A DNA stretch of 64,000 nucleotides, from assembly GCF_000219625.1 (NCBI RefSeq), contig NC_018218.1, positions 3,906,001 through 3,970,000 on the forward strand, read 5' to 3'. Source of the stretch: Zymoseptoria tritici IPO323. Lineage: Eukaryota > Ascomycota > Dothideomycetes > Mycosphaerellales > Mycosphaerellaceae. The translations under genes and the position numbers were made by a program. Shown here in pieces: positions 9,880 to 20,386 of the stretch (position 1 is the first letter of the stretch; each line of letters begins with the position of its first letter). The notes beneath the pieces were generated by a model. That model searched no databases. It was given only the letters and a program-made list of their open reading frames with translations, and was not told the DNA's origin.

Positions 9880-11334
9880 GATCTTGAATGATTGTCAGCA
9901 TCCGTTGAAGTGATCTGGCGGCCAAGCTTGTTTGAGCAGGGAATGTCTTACTGTATGGAGTGTCCGGAAGGATAGACAGTCTAGCTTATAGGGACTGGAT
10001 CAAGCAATGGTAGTGCTTGGATGGTATCCAAAGTAGAGGAGTATTTCACAAAGAGCACTTCGAAAGTGAAATGAAGGAAAGAGAAGGAAACTTGAGGGAA
10101 GCGGGCTATTTAAGAAAGCGAGAAACGGCGGCCGCATCTTCTTCCATTGTCGCGACTAGAGCCGGCGTCCGCTGCAAAGAGTTCGCTGGATCAATTCTGG
10201 TCGGTGTCTGTCAGGATGAACTCGACAATGTTTCCGCTCCGGCGAGCTCGTTCATGGGCGACGACTTGCTGGAGCGGCCAAAGGTTATTCCGGACGCGCT
10301 AACAGAGGTGAAGGTTTCAGGAGCTGCTGGGTAGAACTGTTCGGAGTTGCGTAGTAGCCTCGGGGCGGGACAATTCGCAGCAGGAGTGCTTGATGATGAG
10401 CCAGATAGAACTACTAGTAAGTACCTGTATCCGCGTGCTCCCAGTCGAACTTGTGCCGAGAGAGTGAGTGGCACTTCGAGACCCAAGAAGGCGTCTGGGA
10501 GGCCTTTGACGGCATCACTGTGCTGGTCAGCTCTATGGGTGTATAGCCACGACCGAATGGATGATTTTCGGATTCTCATCAGGGACGCCATGCCGGGTTC
10601 AAATGGATCTCATCGTGGTGACAAATGTAGGACATGTCCTGATGTGAGCGATGGTCGGATAGTTCCAGTGAGAGGCCCTGATTGTGCCTTTTCCAATTTC
10701 TCGAGCACGACCGGCGAGGTCTCCCGATGCTGCAGCGATGATGCCTGTTGCCACCAACAGGCACAATGCCACAAGCTGCGGTCAGTGGGTCACAAGTTTG
10801 GTGAGGTGCGGCACAGCGGGATGGATCATCGGAGGGGATGTCCGGGGAGAAGTGGGGTGTGCGTGAAGATCTCGGAGAAGTTGGCGTCCCACCAAAACAC
10901 GGAACAATCAATTGTGGAGAAGGTAGTTCTAAACAGCGCTCGGTTGAAAGGTTGAGAGCGAAAGCTGTTCGGTCGTATCGCATGCAGGAGCTCAGAGTTG
11001 ATGAATAGGGAAGTTCTCTGAATCTTGCACTTATGAAAGAGAGACAACGTCCTGATTCATGCACTTCCTTTGCAGCATGAATTTCCAGTTGACGACGTCG
11101 GAGCAAGTCTATTCTCGGCAAGCCACTCCTTCGCACCGCAGCAGATCGTGTACACTCTACCTTAGCAAGTCGCCTAGGTGACGACGCCGCGCGGGATGGT
11201 CAAGATGCTGCATAATATACACGACGATGCACAACAGCATGATGAGTCGGGAGACCGCGCTCAGTACCCTGTCGAGCATGGTCTCGAATACATATCGTCG
11301 CATGATACCCGCATTGCATTCTCGTCGTCGATTG
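9880..11334. other. intergenic, no gene recognised
   Basis: The INO1 promoter and about 1.2 kb of unassigned DNA. Overlapping ORFs of up to about 185 codons on both strands lack any motif, start context or splice structure I could build on. Confidence 0.35.
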
Positions 11335-11666
11335 GATGTGTGGCTCGATGCTATTTGGAGCTATTCGATTTACTAGCAATTCGCTATTTGGAGCTTTCTC
11401 CAACACCTTCGCATTGGAGCCTCCGGCGGCTAGAATAGTTTTGCTAACCTTTCTAACGAGCCTATGCCTTACGCGCTCGGGTATCGTACGCCCGTCGCTG
11501 TCCTCGCAAGCTCGGGCTCCTCGGTACTCACTTCCCTCGTTGCGTCCGCTCGTTACCTCGCGAAGTCCGCAACTTCGGCTCGCTTGTCCGTGCACAGTGC
11601 ATATTTCGTGGGGAATAGCTCCAGATAACGAATGGTCAAGCTCCAAATAGCAACGAGCGATGTGTG
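11335..11666. mobile_element. hAT-like MITE, 316 bp, with 8-bp target-site duplication
   Basis: The direct repeat GATGTGTG occurs at 11335-11342 and 11659-11666. Between them, 11343-11658 starts GCTCGATGCTATTTGGAGCT and ends with its inverse complement apart from one mismatch (GCTCGTTGCTATTTGGAGCT read inwards). A second copy of the GCTATTTGGAGCT motif lies subterminally at each side (about 11382-11394 and, degenerate, about 11613-11625). No ORF of transposase size fits inside. An 8-bp duplication, short inverted termini and subterminal motif copies are the marks of a non-autonomous hAT element. The clean duplication suggests fairly recent insertion. It lies 270 bp upstream of the secreted-protein candidate at 11929. 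Confidence 0.85.
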
Positions 11667-11800
11667 TAGGGCAGGAAAGGCTTGTTCTGCCGCGCGCGTT
11701 GTGGTCGTCGTGGTCAAGACGCGCTAAAACGAGATTGAAGGCGCATGGACTTGCTGCTTCCAATAAATATCCCGTTCCCCTGGCGGCAGAGATCTCTTCA

Positions 11801-11809
11801 CATATATTG
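11801..11809 (+). promoter_or_regulatory. possible TATA element for the gene at 11929
   Basis: CATATATTG lies about 120-128 bp before the ATG, a plausible core-promoter distance in fungi, and downstream of the MITE. Pattern only. Confidence 0.25.
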
Positions 11810-11928
11810 ATTTGCAGCCCTCAAGTCCAGTTGTTTACTCCAGATCTTTCACGATATTACCAAACCATCGAATCCATCCGAACGACATCCGAACGTTATC
11901 CGAACGAAATCCGACATTCACATCCAAA

Positions 11929-12347
11929 ATGCAGTACTTCCTCGCCGTTGCGCCCCTCATGGCCGCTGTTTACGCTCAGGCTCCGGTACGCGAATGCGAT
12001 CGTTCTAGGGAATCGGAACGATGAACCCAGCTAACAGACATCTTCAGGCTGTGAGCTCCAGCTCTTCCTCCATTAGCATCCCTCCCTACTCGAATCCCAA
12101 CACCCAGTACCTCACACAAACCAACTCCAATGGCGTGATCACAGGCATGCCCGGCGCAGCGACCGCCTTGACATCGCAGCCAATAGTTGCAACGTACCTT
12201 CATGAGCAGATGAATTGTCAGAAATGTCCATGTATCCTCCCATATTTGAACGAAAGGCGTGCATATGTAGTTTCTTCAATACCATGCGATTCGTGTGATC
12301 TTGCAGAAGGAATTCGAGCGTCGATCTGTACTCCGCCTCAGATCTGA
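11929..12347 (+). CDS. small secreted protein candidate, 119 aa
   Basis: Exon 1 is 11929-11985 and the intron 11986-12047 (62 nt, GTACGC..CTTCAG). Exon 2 runs to TGA at 12345-12347. The N-terminus MQYFLAVAPLMAAVYAQA is a strong signal peptide with an A-x-A type end. Residues 20-67 are Ser/Pro/Thr-rich, like the start of many fungal cell-surface proteins. From about residue 68 the composition changes to a tail with six cysteines (CQKCPC, then PCDSC). The change suggests either a truncated or rearranged gene, or a missed second intron: GTACCT near 12196 to TTGCAG near 12306 also leaves an open frame, ending ..IANPL. The N-terminal half is credible; the 3' structure is not settled. Confidence 0.5.
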
Positions 12348-12635
12348 TGCAATGCAAGCGACGGCGCCTAGCTTTAGCAATTGCCAACCCTCTTTGAGTA
12401 AAACAGTCAATTGCGAAGACAGTGAACATCATTTTGATTGAGAGTGGAACTCATTTGACCATGTCGCACTTGGAAGCTGTTCTCCAGCAGTATTCAATGA
12501 TCTATCTGTTTCGACCTCAATCGATGTCTCATCAAGAGCGCAATTTCACCGTCCTCTCGACACCGCGGTCGTCGGGCACGGCCACTTGCCCGACCACATG
12601 CTTTCTCTGCCGCCGCTTGATCTACGACAGTATCC
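12348..12635. other. short convergent intergenic region
   Basis: 3' flanks of the small secreted-protein candidate and the RING gene; nothing else seen. Confidence 0.4.
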
Positions 12636-13583
12636 TCAGGCGGCGCCACTGTCCTCAACATCGTCGAGCATGCCCTCCTCTTCTTCATCGTCGTCCAAGG
12701 ACACTTCAGTTCCGCGGAGCTCAGACAAAGGGTTGCCATCCGCAAGAGCGAGAGCTCGATCTCCGGTGCCAATATACCTGGAAAAGTGATTTTCGCATTG
12801 CCAGTGTACGGCCAGGCCATGGCGGCGCAATTCATACTCCCGAGCCTGAATGTTGTTGGTGCTGCCAAAATAGACTTGTGGATGAGGCCCATCGACTTGA
12901 GCCACATAGAATCGCACGTTGGTAACATTGCTCGTCAAAGTATACCGAGAGGCGGTGGAAGCAGATTGTGTAGTCGCCGTGGGCGTCTCAACGGTGTTGG
13001 CGGCATCTGGTTCGGTGATAATGTCATTGGCCACGAGCGAAGCACGACAAGTCGGACATTTGAATCCTTCCTGAGGCTCGGATATCCGAACCCAATCCTG
13101 CAGACACACCACGTCAAACAAATGTCCGCAAGTTGTCTTGTGACCGCTGTCATGACGCTCTCGGCAGATGGCACATTCGAATGTCTCGGCAGTGTTGACG
13201 GTCAAGCTGTCGGCGTAAGTGGTACGCAACGTAATCGAGGGACCAGAATCGTAGTCGTGCGGGATGAGAATGGGCATTTCGTCGAAGTCGTCGGATGCGG
13301 AGGAGTCGGATTCGGAGGCCGAGTCGTCTATCTCTTGGGCGCGCAACAGGGCAAGTAGCGAAGATATGTCTTCGATTGCCACAGATTCACGCACTGCTGC
13401 TGCACTCCGGAAGCTCGAGCGGAAGTCAAGTGGCCCGGAAGCCTCCAACACAGCCGCCATACTGTTGGCAGTCGAGGGTTGATATTGGCGACTGTTCGTG
13501 AGCCCAGGGCAATGGTCGCGGAGGTGAGCCGGGCAATGCACACAGTGGGTACCATCAACGTGCTCTCCGTTGTTCTCAGCCAT
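12636..13583 (-). CDS. RING-finger protein, probable E3 ubiquitin ligase
   Basis: An intronless 315-residue ORF. The RING domain is residues 137-179: C137, C140, C152, H154, C160, C176 and C179, in the sequence CAIC..TCGHLFDVVC..KCPTC. At the fifth ligand position, where His or Cys is usual, stands Asp157; some RING domains use Asp as a zinc ligand. The N-terminus has a small CVHCPAHLRDHCP cluster, residues 85-105 are acidic and Ser-rich, and the last 25 residues are almost entirely acidic. No membrane segment is present. The family transfers ubiquitin from an E2 to a substrate; the substrate is unknown. Confidence 0.82.
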   Translation of the reverse strand: MAENNGEHVDGTHCVHCPAHLRDHCPGLTNSRQYQPSTANSMAAVLEASGPLDFRSSFRSAAAVRESVAIEDISSLLALLRAQEIDDSASESDSSASDDFDEMPILIPHDYDSGPSITLRTTYADSLTVNTAETFECAICRERHDSGHKTTCGHLFDVVCLQDWVRISEPQEGFKCPTCRASLVANDIITEPDAANTVETPTATTQSASTASRYTLTSNVTNVRFYVAQVDGPHPQVYFGSTNNIQAREYELRRHGLAVHWQCENHFSRYIGTGDRALALADGNPLSELRGTEVSLDDDEEEEGMLDDVEDSGAA

Positions 13584-14521
13584 GACTGTTGCAGAGCTGT
13601 TTCAAAATTGGTTAGCCAAGCTGGACTCTCGAGGGCTGGACGCTCGCTATAGCAGCAACGTACTTCGAGCAAAGACGACAATGCAGACCGAACAGTCCTC
13701 GGATGACGAAAGACAGCGAACAATTGAGCAAGAATAGCTGCCACAGCGAGCCCACTTATGAGCATTGCTCAGGTCAAGTTCTTTCAGATCGAGGTGTGAG
13801 CCTGGTCCACCCCTGTCTCCGTTCGCCATCTCGCTATCGCACGCCTCGTCTCATTTGCACGGCCCTCTCGATCTCGCCGACGTGTGTGCGAGTCATGCCT
13901 GTGGCTATCCGGAAGGCACTCTGTCGACACCATCAACGATAATTTCATTGTTCTGCATTTCGGAGATGTGCGGACTGTACGTGCGTCAGCCTCGTGCAAC
14001 ACGCCGCATTGGCGATCGTCGGGCCACGTGTCCTTCCAAGAGGAAAACAATCACAATTCTCAGAGACTTTCCAGGTCGGGTCGCACAACGCGCGGAGCCA
14101 GAAAGTCGCTCGCTGTGTTACGTTGATGTCCGAAAGCGCATGTCCGAAAGCGCATGCACACCTCACACCGAAGTCGAGCGACCCGTGTCGGGGCTTCGCA
14201 GTAGTTCTATTCTACTGCCTTGGCACCCGAATTCGAAGCTTGGACAACTGCTGTCAACCGAAGCAACTTGGTTGGAAATCGGAACGCCCGCCCTTGAAAT
14301 CCCGCCTAATGCTGTTTATGCAAGTGGCAAACTCAAGTGTGCAGTGTAGTGCTGCTCCCGCCCTTTTCCATGTTCTCTCATCGGATCGATCCACCAGCAC
14401 ACGACGTGGCGGCTCTCCTCCTGATGATGGGTGTCACAATGTCATACCGGCACACTTGGCGCACCGGCCAATCACGATGCTATCAAACGCGTGGGGAACA
14501 GAGGCGGAGCACTAGGTAGGC
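13584..14521. other. intergenic between RING gene and inverted-repeat element
   Basis: Promoter of the RING gene followed by DNA without recognisable genes, apart from a short tandem repeat at 14126-14153. Confidence 0.4.
14126..14153. repeat. 14-bp perfect tandem duplication
   Basis: ATGTCCGAAAGCGC occurs twice head to tail. Confidence 0.85.
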
Positions 14522-15139
14522 CCTAAGTGGCCAAGTCCGGAAGTTCGGAAATCCTGTTAGCGCAAAATCGCAAAATCGCATTAGCGTAAAATGCCTTCTC
14601 CTGTAAGAAATGCCCGCTTTAAAGGGCAGCCTCTTTCTACGTAGAAGGACAGCTTCTTATAGCATATATAACGTCTAATAGGGCGTATAGATATACTATC
14701 TATTTAGCTATCTATCTCTTCTCGTTATTAAAGAGAGGCTACGAAGAAGGTACTTCGTTAAACCTCGAATCTCGAACGTCGAAACCTCGAATCTCGAATG
14801 TCGAAACCTCGAACTTCGAATATTATAATTTAGAGTTTGCTACTAAGACTTTTGTCGTTGCTATAACTTTTGGCAAAATTCTAACTTCGCAAAAATGCAA
14901 CAAAGAGAGGTGCGTCCTTACGTCGTAACGACGAAGATACGAAGCCTCGCTCTATATTATCGCTTCTATATATACTCTATCGTTAATAGCGATAGCTACT
15001 GGACAGCCTAAGAGCATATAAAGCGAGAGAAAGCCCGGCAAAATACGACACTTCGAGCATATAGACGCATTTCGCGCTAATTTAGAATTGCAGAATTGCG
15101 CTAATTCGATTTCCGAACTTCCGGACTTGGCCGCTTTGG
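14522..15139. mobile_element. 618-bp AT-rich terminal-inverted-repeat element (MITE)
   Basis: A perfect 25-bp inverted repeat (starting GGCCAAGTCCGGAAG) lies at 14529-14553 and 15108-15132. Outer bases extend the match with two mismatches to 14522 and 15139. Subterminal TTAGCGCAA-type motifs recur at both sides. The interior is conspicuously AT-rich (runs such as TATATAACG and ATAGATATACTATC) beside GC-balanced flanks, and has no transposase-size ORF. Enrichment in TA against CA is what RIP mutation leaves in repeated fungal DNA. Target duplication is not obvious; if the element starts at AGTGGCC, flanking TA/TT would fit a decayed Fot1/pogo-type TA site. A tandem 22-bp array lies inside. Confidence 0.8.
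14761..14822. repeat. 22-bp tandem repeat inside the TIR element
   Basis: About three copies of a unit reading CCTCGAATCTCGAACGTCGA with a few substitutions, between positions 14761 and 14822. Confidence 0.7.
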
Positions 15140-16531
15140 CGCTTCGTCAGCACCCGTGTGTGACCACCGCCTTAATCGAACGTCATCCAGCCTCAAGTCC
15201 GAGCCTCCAGGCTTCATATGTCTGCAGCCTCCCGTGGCCCACTCCATCTTCGCACTTTCTCGCCTTTTGCAGCTCTCCTGGATGCGATACATCGGAAACA
15301 CCTTGCGCGCAGGCCCCCGTCGACCCGGTTCGGTATGCACGATGGCTACGATGTATACCTTACGAGTACTACTGGCATCCGCAAATTGCTCTAAAGATTC
15401 GGCCAGGATTTATGGGGACACGATAAGACACGCTGTGAACATCCTCAACATTGCCAAACAACGGATTTGGTCCGATTCGCGATGCAGTAAAGCCGAAGCC
15501 GCTGCACTGGGCGGGCGTGCCTTGTCTGGGTCCTTCCTTCGCAATGTCCTGCGTACATCAGGATGTTACACCGGGTATTCGCGCAGTCCCAAGACGCGAG
15601 CAACGAAGACTCCACAACAAGGTGATACCATCGGTCGTAATCCACAGTCACAATGCGATTACCAAGAGCTGTTCGAGGTCTTCCCTGGCCATGGGCATCG
15701 GAGGGTCACGCAGCTGCCGAGGCGAGGCTCTCATGGATCGCGATCTCCCAACCCCTGATGGTTTCTGTCCGCGCTACCATGCTGCATCTCTCGCGCAACG
15801 GGGCCTCACTGCAAGTATGCCTGTATTATTGGTATGCAGAGGAGTATTGGATGTTACAGATCATGCCGCTCGCTGCTTCGGACAGACCTGTCGACGCACG
15901 CTTACGCCATATTGTGAGCGTGACCGTAGATGGTATGGTGGAGCGAAATCATCTTGTGGGTTTTGCGATTCGCATAGAAGGCGGAAGCCCTCCTTCCTGA
16001 GAAGTTTCTTGCACCCTATCCTCCCACCTCAATCGCTCGCTACTCATTCCTCCCTATCCCAAGAAATTCTCCCTTCCCGGGTGTGTCGCACCCTGGGATT
16101 GATTTCCTCCCTAGCCTGTCCAGTCGCATCTTTCACACCACTCCCAGCACCAACCCTGCCCGAAGGACACGCTTTGCATCGTCCTGCTCGAGCTGTTCTC
16201 CCCGGTCGGCCTCCACGGAGTTTCAGGTACAGTCTTTGGTGTGGTATCTTGACATCGAGTATCAGTCACCATCTCATGACGCTGACCAGCCGCAACCAGC
16301 TTTTCACAATCAAGGCACCTGGTACTCAACCATCACGGCCATCCTTTGCAAGATATCAACACCATCTCCAATCGCAACGACCCACCACAGCAACGCACCT
16401 CGTCGACCCACCACACTAGCCCGCCACACCAGTCCACCACATCATAGCAGCAAGTCGCTCTCTTTTGAACTCCCAACTATCCCATTTTCTTCTCACATCT
16501 CCATACTCCACGGCACCCAATCAACCCGATC
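15140..16531. other. intergenic upstream of the GIY-YIG gene
   Basis: Long open frames here (for example 15451-16419 on the plus strand) have random-looking composition and no splice logic. From about 16000 the DNA becomes C/CA-rich (CTCCCTATCCC, CACCACATC), typical of a fungal promoter and leader. Confidence 0.4.
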
Positions 16532-18812
16532 ATGGCGCCTCATCGACATGAGAATCACATGTGCAAATGCATTCAAACGTACAGGAGCGGTGGCGGAAGC
16601 GGACCGCCTATCATGTCAATCGATGAAGGTGGGCTGATCGTAGCCGTCCGTACCGGCAACGGCGGAGTCGAAGAAGCCAAGGTGCAAATTATGACGTCCA
16701 AGCCAAATCGAGAACTCATTGTGCCTCTGGGAAACTTGAAGATTGGAGCTCTGCGTCGTGAAGGACTTCTTACTCTCAAAATCAGGGCCTTCACTGTGGA
16801 TACGAGTGCCGCGACCGACAACTTTCCCGGAGTCAATTCATTCGGTATGTCTTCCGACGGATTTGGTACAACAAAGCTAACATATCCTTCCTCTAGCAAA
16901 CGATGCTCGCAGGCATTTTGCCTCGGTTCTGTCTGCGATAGGTCAGACCAAGGAGCTACCTCCGTTCAGTCAAACTGCAAAGCGGTTCATCAGTTCGGCC
17001 GACTCGGTTCGAGAGACCTGCAACAAGATCCGCACTGGCATCAGGAGCTGCTCCCCGAAGCTCTTTGACCTTCTGAACACGAATGGCTTCACCCTGGACC
17101 AAGTCATGGCGTCATGCAAGACCATTACCCTGGGCTCGAAGAATGGCACCGCTGGCATCTACGCGAGGATCTACAGCGATTTCAAACCCAATACTCGGTT
17201 CTCTGGTCACAAGCCCTACGTCTACATCGGCCAAGCTAAACACATGCAAGACCGCTTCCAAACTCACCGAGACGCTACGTCTTCCAAACACCTGTTTCAA
17301 AGCACCCCCCATTATAAGGTCGCCCGAGCGGCACGATCAGTCGACGTCATCCAGCTTTGCGAATTGCCCAAAATGATTGAAAACTCCGAGGTGATCGGAA
17401 AGGGTCAGATGTACGTCGTGGAACAGCTCTTTGTACTTCTCTTCGAGGCGTACCACCCGGATTTGATTGCGATGAATGGAACTTACACGAACCAAATCGA
17501 CGACGACAACAAGAAATTCGACGAAGCCCTTGAAATCATTGACGATGCCAAAGTCTGTCAGACCTTCCGCTCTATCGGTCGAGAAGCCATGAATATTACT
17601 GGTTTCGCCACGCCAGGTCGACCGGGAAGAGAGAAGCCGTTCGGATCGGGAGGTGGCTGCAACTGGAAGAGTCCTCTCGATCCACAGAGTCCCGATTACG
17701 AGCCAACGACCATGATCGTCGAAGAGCTCTCTGACAGGTTCATTCTTCATCTCCCGTCAAAAATTTTGGCGAAACAAGGCGATGTCTATTCCAAGGTGTT
17801 CTACCTACCTGACGGAGCCAGCATTCAGCACGTCATCAGGCCCGGAACAGGATTTCCGAAAGCAAATGATTTTTTCAGACCAGAGCCAGGCGACAGAGTC
17901 GTTCCTCGGTGGGAGGTGATGAAAGACTCCTCCGATCCCGCCAAGCAAGAACACGGCGTGCCACACTTTCGAACACCTGGATTCAGCCCATACAACAATT
18001 CATCTTACGCGAACAAGATCGCGTTTTTCGTCACGTGGTACTCGGAGAAGTCGAAGAAGTGGTACTCGCGATATTACCAGGTCGACAAAACGGCCGGCAA
18101 CTTTCTTCCAGGAGGGACGAAGAGCTGCGAACGATCGTATTGTATTGGCACTGCACTCTATGCTTACCTCATCGGGAGTCGTTGGGATGGAGCCCCAGAT
18201 TGGTTCCCAGTCTCTCACTCGCGGCCAATTCTCATCCAGCTCGAGGTCAATCAGTTCGAACAGACTGCCACAGCGAACGTACGAACTACACCACTCAACG
18301 CCAACCTTCCAAAGGTCGAGCACAGCCTCGCCAGAGCCAAGCTGCAGATGGAGAATGCAGGACTGAGCGATGTCGGCGGCCAATGGCGACCATGGGTTTA
18401 CAGTCAACAGGACTGGCGCTTCGATCCTCAGAACTGGCTCAATGGCGAATTACCACGCATGTCCGGCAACAATTGGATGAATCCTTTCAGGAACCTGTCT
18501 AGGAGGACCATGTGTGATTATTGTGTCATGTCACTTTGCAGGGAGTGCGAGCGAATCGACGGCACCGATCGATGCAAACCGTGTGTCTACCGAGGCTTGC
18601 CTTGCTCCTGGACGCCATACCCAGGACTCAACGGACGTCGCACGTTGACAAAGATGATCCATAACGACATCGATTGGCTCACAAAAAATTCAGATCGTTT
18701 CGTCGAGGTATACTCGCTATTCAGCCAGAAGCCCGGGAACGCTGTGGCGTGTACGGCTTGGGAGACCACCGACCCCGGACTCATGGACCTGGACATCACG
18801 CCTGATGACTAG
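16532..18812 (+). CDS. GIY-YIG nuclease-domain protein with C-terminal cysteine cluster
   Basis: Exon 1 is 16532-16844, the intron 16845-16896 (52 nt), exon 2 is 16897-18812; 742 residues. The central region carries a complete GIY-YIG signature: G191-I-Y193, Y214-I-G216, R224 with H228 (QDRFQTH), E280 (VVEQLF) and N298. These match the catalytic Tyr, Tyr, Arg, Glu and conserved Asn of the fold, so activity on DNA is plausible. The GIY-to-YIG gap is about 20 residues, longer than the usual 10 or so. At 644-674 a Cys cluster (C-x2-C-x4-C-x2-C-x8-C-x2-C-x6-C) ends like a fungal Zn2Cys6 domain and could bind zinc. Residues 1-100 form a predicted beta-rich domain, unrecognised. No signal peptide or membrane segment. 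The role is unknown: repair/recombination factor, domesticated endonuclease or defence-type nuclease are all possible. Confidence 0.85.
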
Positions 18813-20386
18813 CACCGTTGAGCAAGTCCAACAATGGTGGTGCGAGAGTGGCATCCTTGGGCATCTCGATCACCGTCCGAGCCTTCATCGCCACGTCTGC
18901 CATGCTCAGCGCTGGAATGTCTCGCGCGTCTCGATCGTCGCACCTCCATTACACCAAAACAATCTCGCCTTTGCCTCTTGGCTCCTGTCATTACCATTTG
19001 ACCTTCATTTGACACCGGATTTCTTTCGCGTCTATCTCGGCACGCTCTTTCCAAATTTCGTTGGTGTGTTCAACGTCACGATCGAGTTTTATGGCATCTC
19101 TGAAACTATCATCTGATTGCGGGGTGGTGCAGTCGCATCGGGATCAGTGTTATCATACATTGCTTAGTTTCGGTTACTTTACAAACACCACACTCGTTCA
19201 TACTCTTTCCCGCGTGACATCCAAATGTCTTTGAGACAGGTCTCCGTTATGCCACATAAGTTACACTCATCGCTTTCCTTGCAAGCTCGGGTGTGGGGTT
19301 CCTGATCACCCCTGCTGCCCTTCCCAGATTCTTGGCCTCAGGCATCACGACTGCACCACGTCACATTGGACAAATTTGGGAAGCAACACTCGCTCCGGCA
19401 GCAGTCACGAATTCCATGTAGACTGCAGCAGCGCCCACTTGCCTAAGGACGTGTGGCGGGCTGAGCGGGCGCTTTTGTCTCTCGTTGCTCTTGCGGCTCA
19501 TCGTACCACGAACAGCAGGCGGACAGAGTTTCCATGTTCTCGACGTTGTGCAATCACCTGAGCTCATTAGATGACATAGCTACTTTTGCTGCTTCCCGAC
19601 CGTCCGCCTTGTCACTGGTACATCCCCGACTTTCATGGCTTCACAGAGTCACTTCAATCATTTCAGCAATGTGGTCTGGAAAAGATGGACCAGAAGCGGT
19701 GTCCAAAACCTCACCCTGGATTCCGCATCGCATCTATACTGAACACATTGCAAATGACTGGCAACAGACACAACCCTATCGAAGACTCGATTCCAGCAGC
19801 CAGCAGACAAACATCTTCCTTGATGGAAATGGCATGACGCACAGGCATCCGAGTCTATCGACCGCAGCAGGTTGTCCACAAGTCATTTGGGGACTCGAAG
19901 CTTCAGCATCCAACATTGCCAACCTCTCCAGAGCACCGTCGGCCCTGAGTCCTGGCACAGCTTGCTGCAGCTAAAGATCTTTGAGTCCACATGGACTAAC
20001 CTCGTGTCTTACCGGGCGCCCGCTTGAGCCATGAAACACAAGAGAATCCTGCGACAAAAGCTGGTCCTTTCACAGTTTTGATCTCAACCCGCCAACTTGC
20101 TCAGCGCCCTGGAGTCCTCCCTCTCACTACAAGCGCCAGCAAGATCGCCATAAAGCACTTGCTGTGAAGAGCCGTCGGACCTTCGTGCTGCAGCCAGCGT
20201 GCCTGCTTCTTGTCGAGAGAATTCCGGCGTCGGGATGTGGGTCCGCGGTCAGGGTAATTTGCGATATGGCTCTCTGAGGAAGGCACCACGCAGCGAAAGG
20301 CTTTGACACCTGAACCACTGAGGTGAGAGTGAGTTAGGTACGATAGCTATATACACAAACAATTGAAACGCCATCATACGCACACA
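18813..20386. other. intergenic, no gene recognised
   Basis: 1.57 kb. Short ORFs on both strands show no domain, signal peptide or credible splice structure. Confidence 0.35.

Noticed and set aside
10579..11136. 185-codon minus-strand ORF near INO1
   Set aside because: No motif and no homology recalled; neighbouring frames are open too.
15451..16419. 322-codon plus-strand ORF upstream of the GIY-YIG gene
   Set aside because: Random-looking Ser/Arg/Cys/His composition running into the C-rich promoter; no domain.
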